Assembly (NCBI RefSeq): GCF_003171515.1
Contig: NC_089390.1
Coordinates: forward strand, 9,800,274 to 9,864,273
Length of the DNA stretch: 64,000 nt
Direction of reading: 5' to 3'
Source: Pyrenophora tritici-repentis
Lineage: Eukaryota; Ascomycota; Dothideomycetes; Pleosporales; Pleosporaceae
The position numbers were made by a program, and so were the translations under genes. Of the stretch, positions 61,987-64,000 are shown one piece after another (position 1 is the first letter of the stretch; each line of letters begins with the position of its first letter). The notes under the pieces were generated by a model. That model searched no databases. It saw only the letters and a list, made by a program, of their open reading frames with translations, and was not told the DNA's origin.

Positions 61987-62165
61987 TGTCACGGTTTGGG
62001 GTCTCTCCTGCAGTCGCAACTCACATTTGTAATGGAACGATGCCTATTTGGGACTAGCACGGTTGACGTCACCCATCTACATAAACTTTCCATAGCTTGT
62101 ACAATACAACCTCAGTTCAATCCTTCAATTCTCCGCACATGCGCACTGTTCACTCCACCGCAACA
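61987..62165 (+). repeat. Copia-2 3' LTR
   Basis: No difference seen against the 5' LTR, implying very recent insertion. Confidence 0.95.
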
Positions 62166-62170
62166 CGCCT

Positions 62171-62955
62171 TGATATCGCCACGTGCAACTAGCAGAAACC
62201 TCTCGCATAGAAACTAAACCGCCGTATTTCTGGTGTTTATTGAATTGAAGAAGATCATATGTATTGAGTTGAAGAAGGTGACTCGGCGGGCCTCCCGAAT
62301 CGCCAGGCTACCAAGCGTGTCGCTGCTGCTGCTACTGCTGCGTGGCGTGCGGCATCGTGAGACTATGTAAACCCTCTTCTCTCCCTCATTTCCCGCCCAT
62401 TGCGCACATGAAGTTTTCACATATCCGCTGGCAATCAACCTGATAAACTGCGCAGCATACATTGTTCAACAGCGCGGTATATTCGACTCGACGAAGCGCC
62501 TGAAACTACCACACCCAGAAGTCTCCTAAGGTTACATCCACGCGACAAATTCGCGATCATGGAGAACCCCAAGCTAAGCAGCGCCCCTTCTCCCTTATCC
62601 TACTTGGCACCCGCCTCCCCCAAAGCCCGCGCCAACTTTCCCGTTTCGACGCCCATCTGCACTTAGATCTTGGCCGCGGAACTTGGTGCCATACGCCGCG
62701 ATGCAGTCGCCCACGCTCATCTTTCTCCTGCCTAGCGTAATTGTCAGCGCTTTTCCTATACCGTAATAACTCCGTGACAACTCGTCCGCCCAAGATGATC
62801 CGATCAGCGGTGCCAACGCTAACTATCTCACGGCCTTGTTGGCGCATCGAATTGGATGGCTTTGGAGCTGCTTCAAGGAAGAGAACTGATATCATTCTAA
62901 AGCGGCATACATAAGAGCCCCGCGCGTATGTGGACTGACGTACGGATCTATCCAG
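62171..62955 (-). other. Possible patatin-like gene relic, otherwise no gene
   Basis: A minus-strand stretch around 62760-62660 encodes LGRRKMSVGDCIAAYGTKF, which resembles the segment after the Ser elbow in patatin-like phospholipases (LGRLxMSVxxCIxxY). Upstream and downstream parts do not continue convincingly in any frame. It could be a decayed gene fragment or chance. Confidence 0.25.
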
Positions 62956-63083
62956 CAGACTCCGCAACAATCAATCGATCGACATGATTGATTCCTATAT
63001 AGGTTAAAGAGTTACTTTATTAGGCAGCCTTTAACCTAGATAGGAATCAATCATGCCGATCCGATTGATTGTTGCGGAGTCTG
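62956..63083. mobile_element. 128-bp hAT-type MITE, second subfamily
   Basis: The ends are perfect inverted CAGACTCCGCAACAATCAAT, with the 8-bp duplication CTATCCAG (62948-62955 and 63084-63091). The TIR is shared with the 162-bp MITEs but the interior differs and is itself palindromic. Confidence 0.95.
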
Positions 63084-63188
63084 CTATCCAGTTTGCGATG
63101 AACACCTGGCAGGTCAAAGATCTTTTCGCTGATCGACCAAGAAGTGCTGAAACTAACCGGCCGCACGGCTCTCAAGATGCCCAGTTAC

Positions 63189-63350
63189 TAGACTCCGCAA
63201 CAATCAATTCAATCCGGTCACTCTCCTAGACCCACTTACCTATCTAGGTAGGGCTTAAACTCCTATAGGTAACTACTAGGCTTAAAGCGGTAATCAATCA
63301 ATCCAATCTGAACCTTCTAGGACCCACTTAATTGATTGTTGCGGACTGTG
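63189..63350 (+). mobile_element. 162-bp hAT-type MITE, copy 4
   Basis: Appears identical to the copies at 4350, 6233 and 33255. The 8-bp duplication CCAGTTAC lies at 63181-63188 and 63351-63358. Confidence 0.96.
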
Positions 63351-63358
63351 CCAGTTAC

Positions 63359-63931
63359 AGCCGAGCAATCTCATATCCTCGGGACGCTGTAAGCACTAAC
63401 ACAGGTCCTCACTAAGTAAGATCCAATGATATGTCTCATACACGAGCAAAGTCTCGGCATGATCGTTCGTGTCCAAGATCCGGGCCTGATGCGGTGTCAG
63501 AAAGCTTTGAGGGCATAGTCTTACGCCGTTTCTTCTTTGCGATCAAAAGGTAGCTGACAGTGAGATTGGTAGTGAGATTCGAAGCTTGACATATATGGAA
63601 GTTACAGACGTTCAGAGTCTTGAATTCTGTGATGTTGTGTTACCACTTGCGAGTAAACAAACGAAGACTTTTATAATCCTTGTAATTGTGCAAGGTACCG
63701 TGGGCCCATAACCTAAATAAAGGAGACAGCAGTTGCTCAAACAGGCATAGCATCTAGATAGCCCGCTTTTCTCTCAACTATAAGGGTGTGTTATGGACCG
63801 TCAGACCTCATGAAACTGCGACATCCAAAACCACCGCTTCCGAATACTTTTGAACAATCACACCGAAAGACTCTTTTCTCACCAGCTTACGCGCCACTTT
63901 GTAAACTTATTCCGATCTCTACTTACCTACT
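63359..63931. promoter_or_regulatory. Upstream region of the right-edge gene
   Basis: No ORF of note. CCTAAATAAAGGAG near 63712 is TATA-like, and the region from about 63860 is pyrimidine-rich like a fungal leader. Function is inferred from position. Confidence 0.35.
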
Positions 63932-64000
63932 ATGAAGGTCTCCGTCACCGTAATCGCCACAGCTCTTACCCTCTGCGTTCAAGGCCAATCCTATGGTCAA
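63932..64000 (+). CDS. Start of a predicted secreted protein (cut by window end)
   Basis: ATG 63932 opens 23 codons, MKVSVTVIATALTLCVQGQS then YGQ, still open at the edge. A short basic start, a hydrophobic core and a small polar end make a typical secretory signal peptide with probable cleavage near the final Gly/Gln. The mature protein lies outside the window, so no function can be given. Confidence 0.65.
   Translation, partial: MKVSVTVIATALTLCVQGQSYGQ

Larger units (their letters stand above)
56794..62165 (+). mobile_element. Copia-2 LTR retrotransposon, intact
   Basis: A 5372-bp element with 179-bp LTRs that look identical, TGTCACGG...CGCAACA, and the 5-bp duplication CGCCT (56789-56793 and 62166-62170). 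The purine tract GCTGGGGGTG sits just before the 3' LTR. One uninterrupted polyprotein is present. It is a different family from Copia-1: different LTR, single ORF. Confidence 0.97.

Noticed and set aside
62557..62970. A complete patatin-like gene
   Set aside because: Only one short segment resembles the family; neighbouring frames do not give the expected GxSxG elbow or continuation.
1..64000. CRISPR arrays, bacterial operons, rRNA genes or a secondary-metabolite cluster
   Set aside because: No spaced repeats, no rRNA-like sequence, intron-bearing eukaryotic genes throughout, and no biosynthetic backbone enzyme near the P450 or the transporters.

Overview
The window looks like fungal nuclear DNA, most likely from a filamentous ascomycete of the Dothideomycetes/Pleosporales type. 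This is inferred from intron sizes of about 45-65 nt, the fungal gene set (P450, M28 aminopeptidase, PQ-loop protein, PEX12, MATE and MFS transporters), and the dense hAT, Copia and LINE (Tad1/I-like) elements. Most element ORFs are intact or nearly so. I see no obvious C-to-T (RIP) decay, so the repeats look young.

Layout. 1-23.1 kb: one cytochrome P450 gene on the minus strand. Its five exons are all still open, but two of its introns are filled with nested elements: a solo LTR, two LINE copies, a Copia element and a MITE in intron 1, and a hAT carrying its own MITE in intron 2. 24.0-34.2 kb: a second LINE family on the minus strand (one long copy and one 5'-truncated copy), with an intact hAT in the 3' UTR and a MITE in ORF1. 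34.8-35.7 kb: an alpha/beta hydrolase. 36.6-39.7 kb: a third hAT with an intact transposase. 40.1-43.5 kb: a nest of Copia-type solo LTRs that received a 2.6-kb hAT element. Between perfect TIRs and an 8-bp target duplication, that element carries a complete, intron-containing histone H3-like gene and a divergent gene ending in a hAT dimerisation domain. 44.0-56.0 kb: gene-rich host DNA with an M28 aminopeptidase, a PQ-loop membrane protein, PEX12, a MATE transporter and an MFS transporter. 56.8-62.2 kb: an intact Copia element with apparently identical LTRs. 62.2-64 kb: two hAT-type MITEs and, at the right edge, the start of a small secreted protein.

How the parts relate. The host genes are unlinked housekeeping, transport and secondary-metabolism genes with no clear cluster logic. 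The elements form a datable stack. Target-site duplications show that the LTR and LINEs entered a roughly 52-nt P450 intron and that a hAT entered a roughly 57-nt intron exactly across its 5' splice site. MITEs then landed inside those elements.

The most unusual content is the transposon-borne histone H3 variant. Three of the four introns in that element share a TTATCACAG-type repeat, and the same motif precedes both start codons. Other notable points are TAATG stop-start overlaps between ORF1 and ORF2 in both LINE families, and a TGACTAG gag-pol stop in one Copia element.
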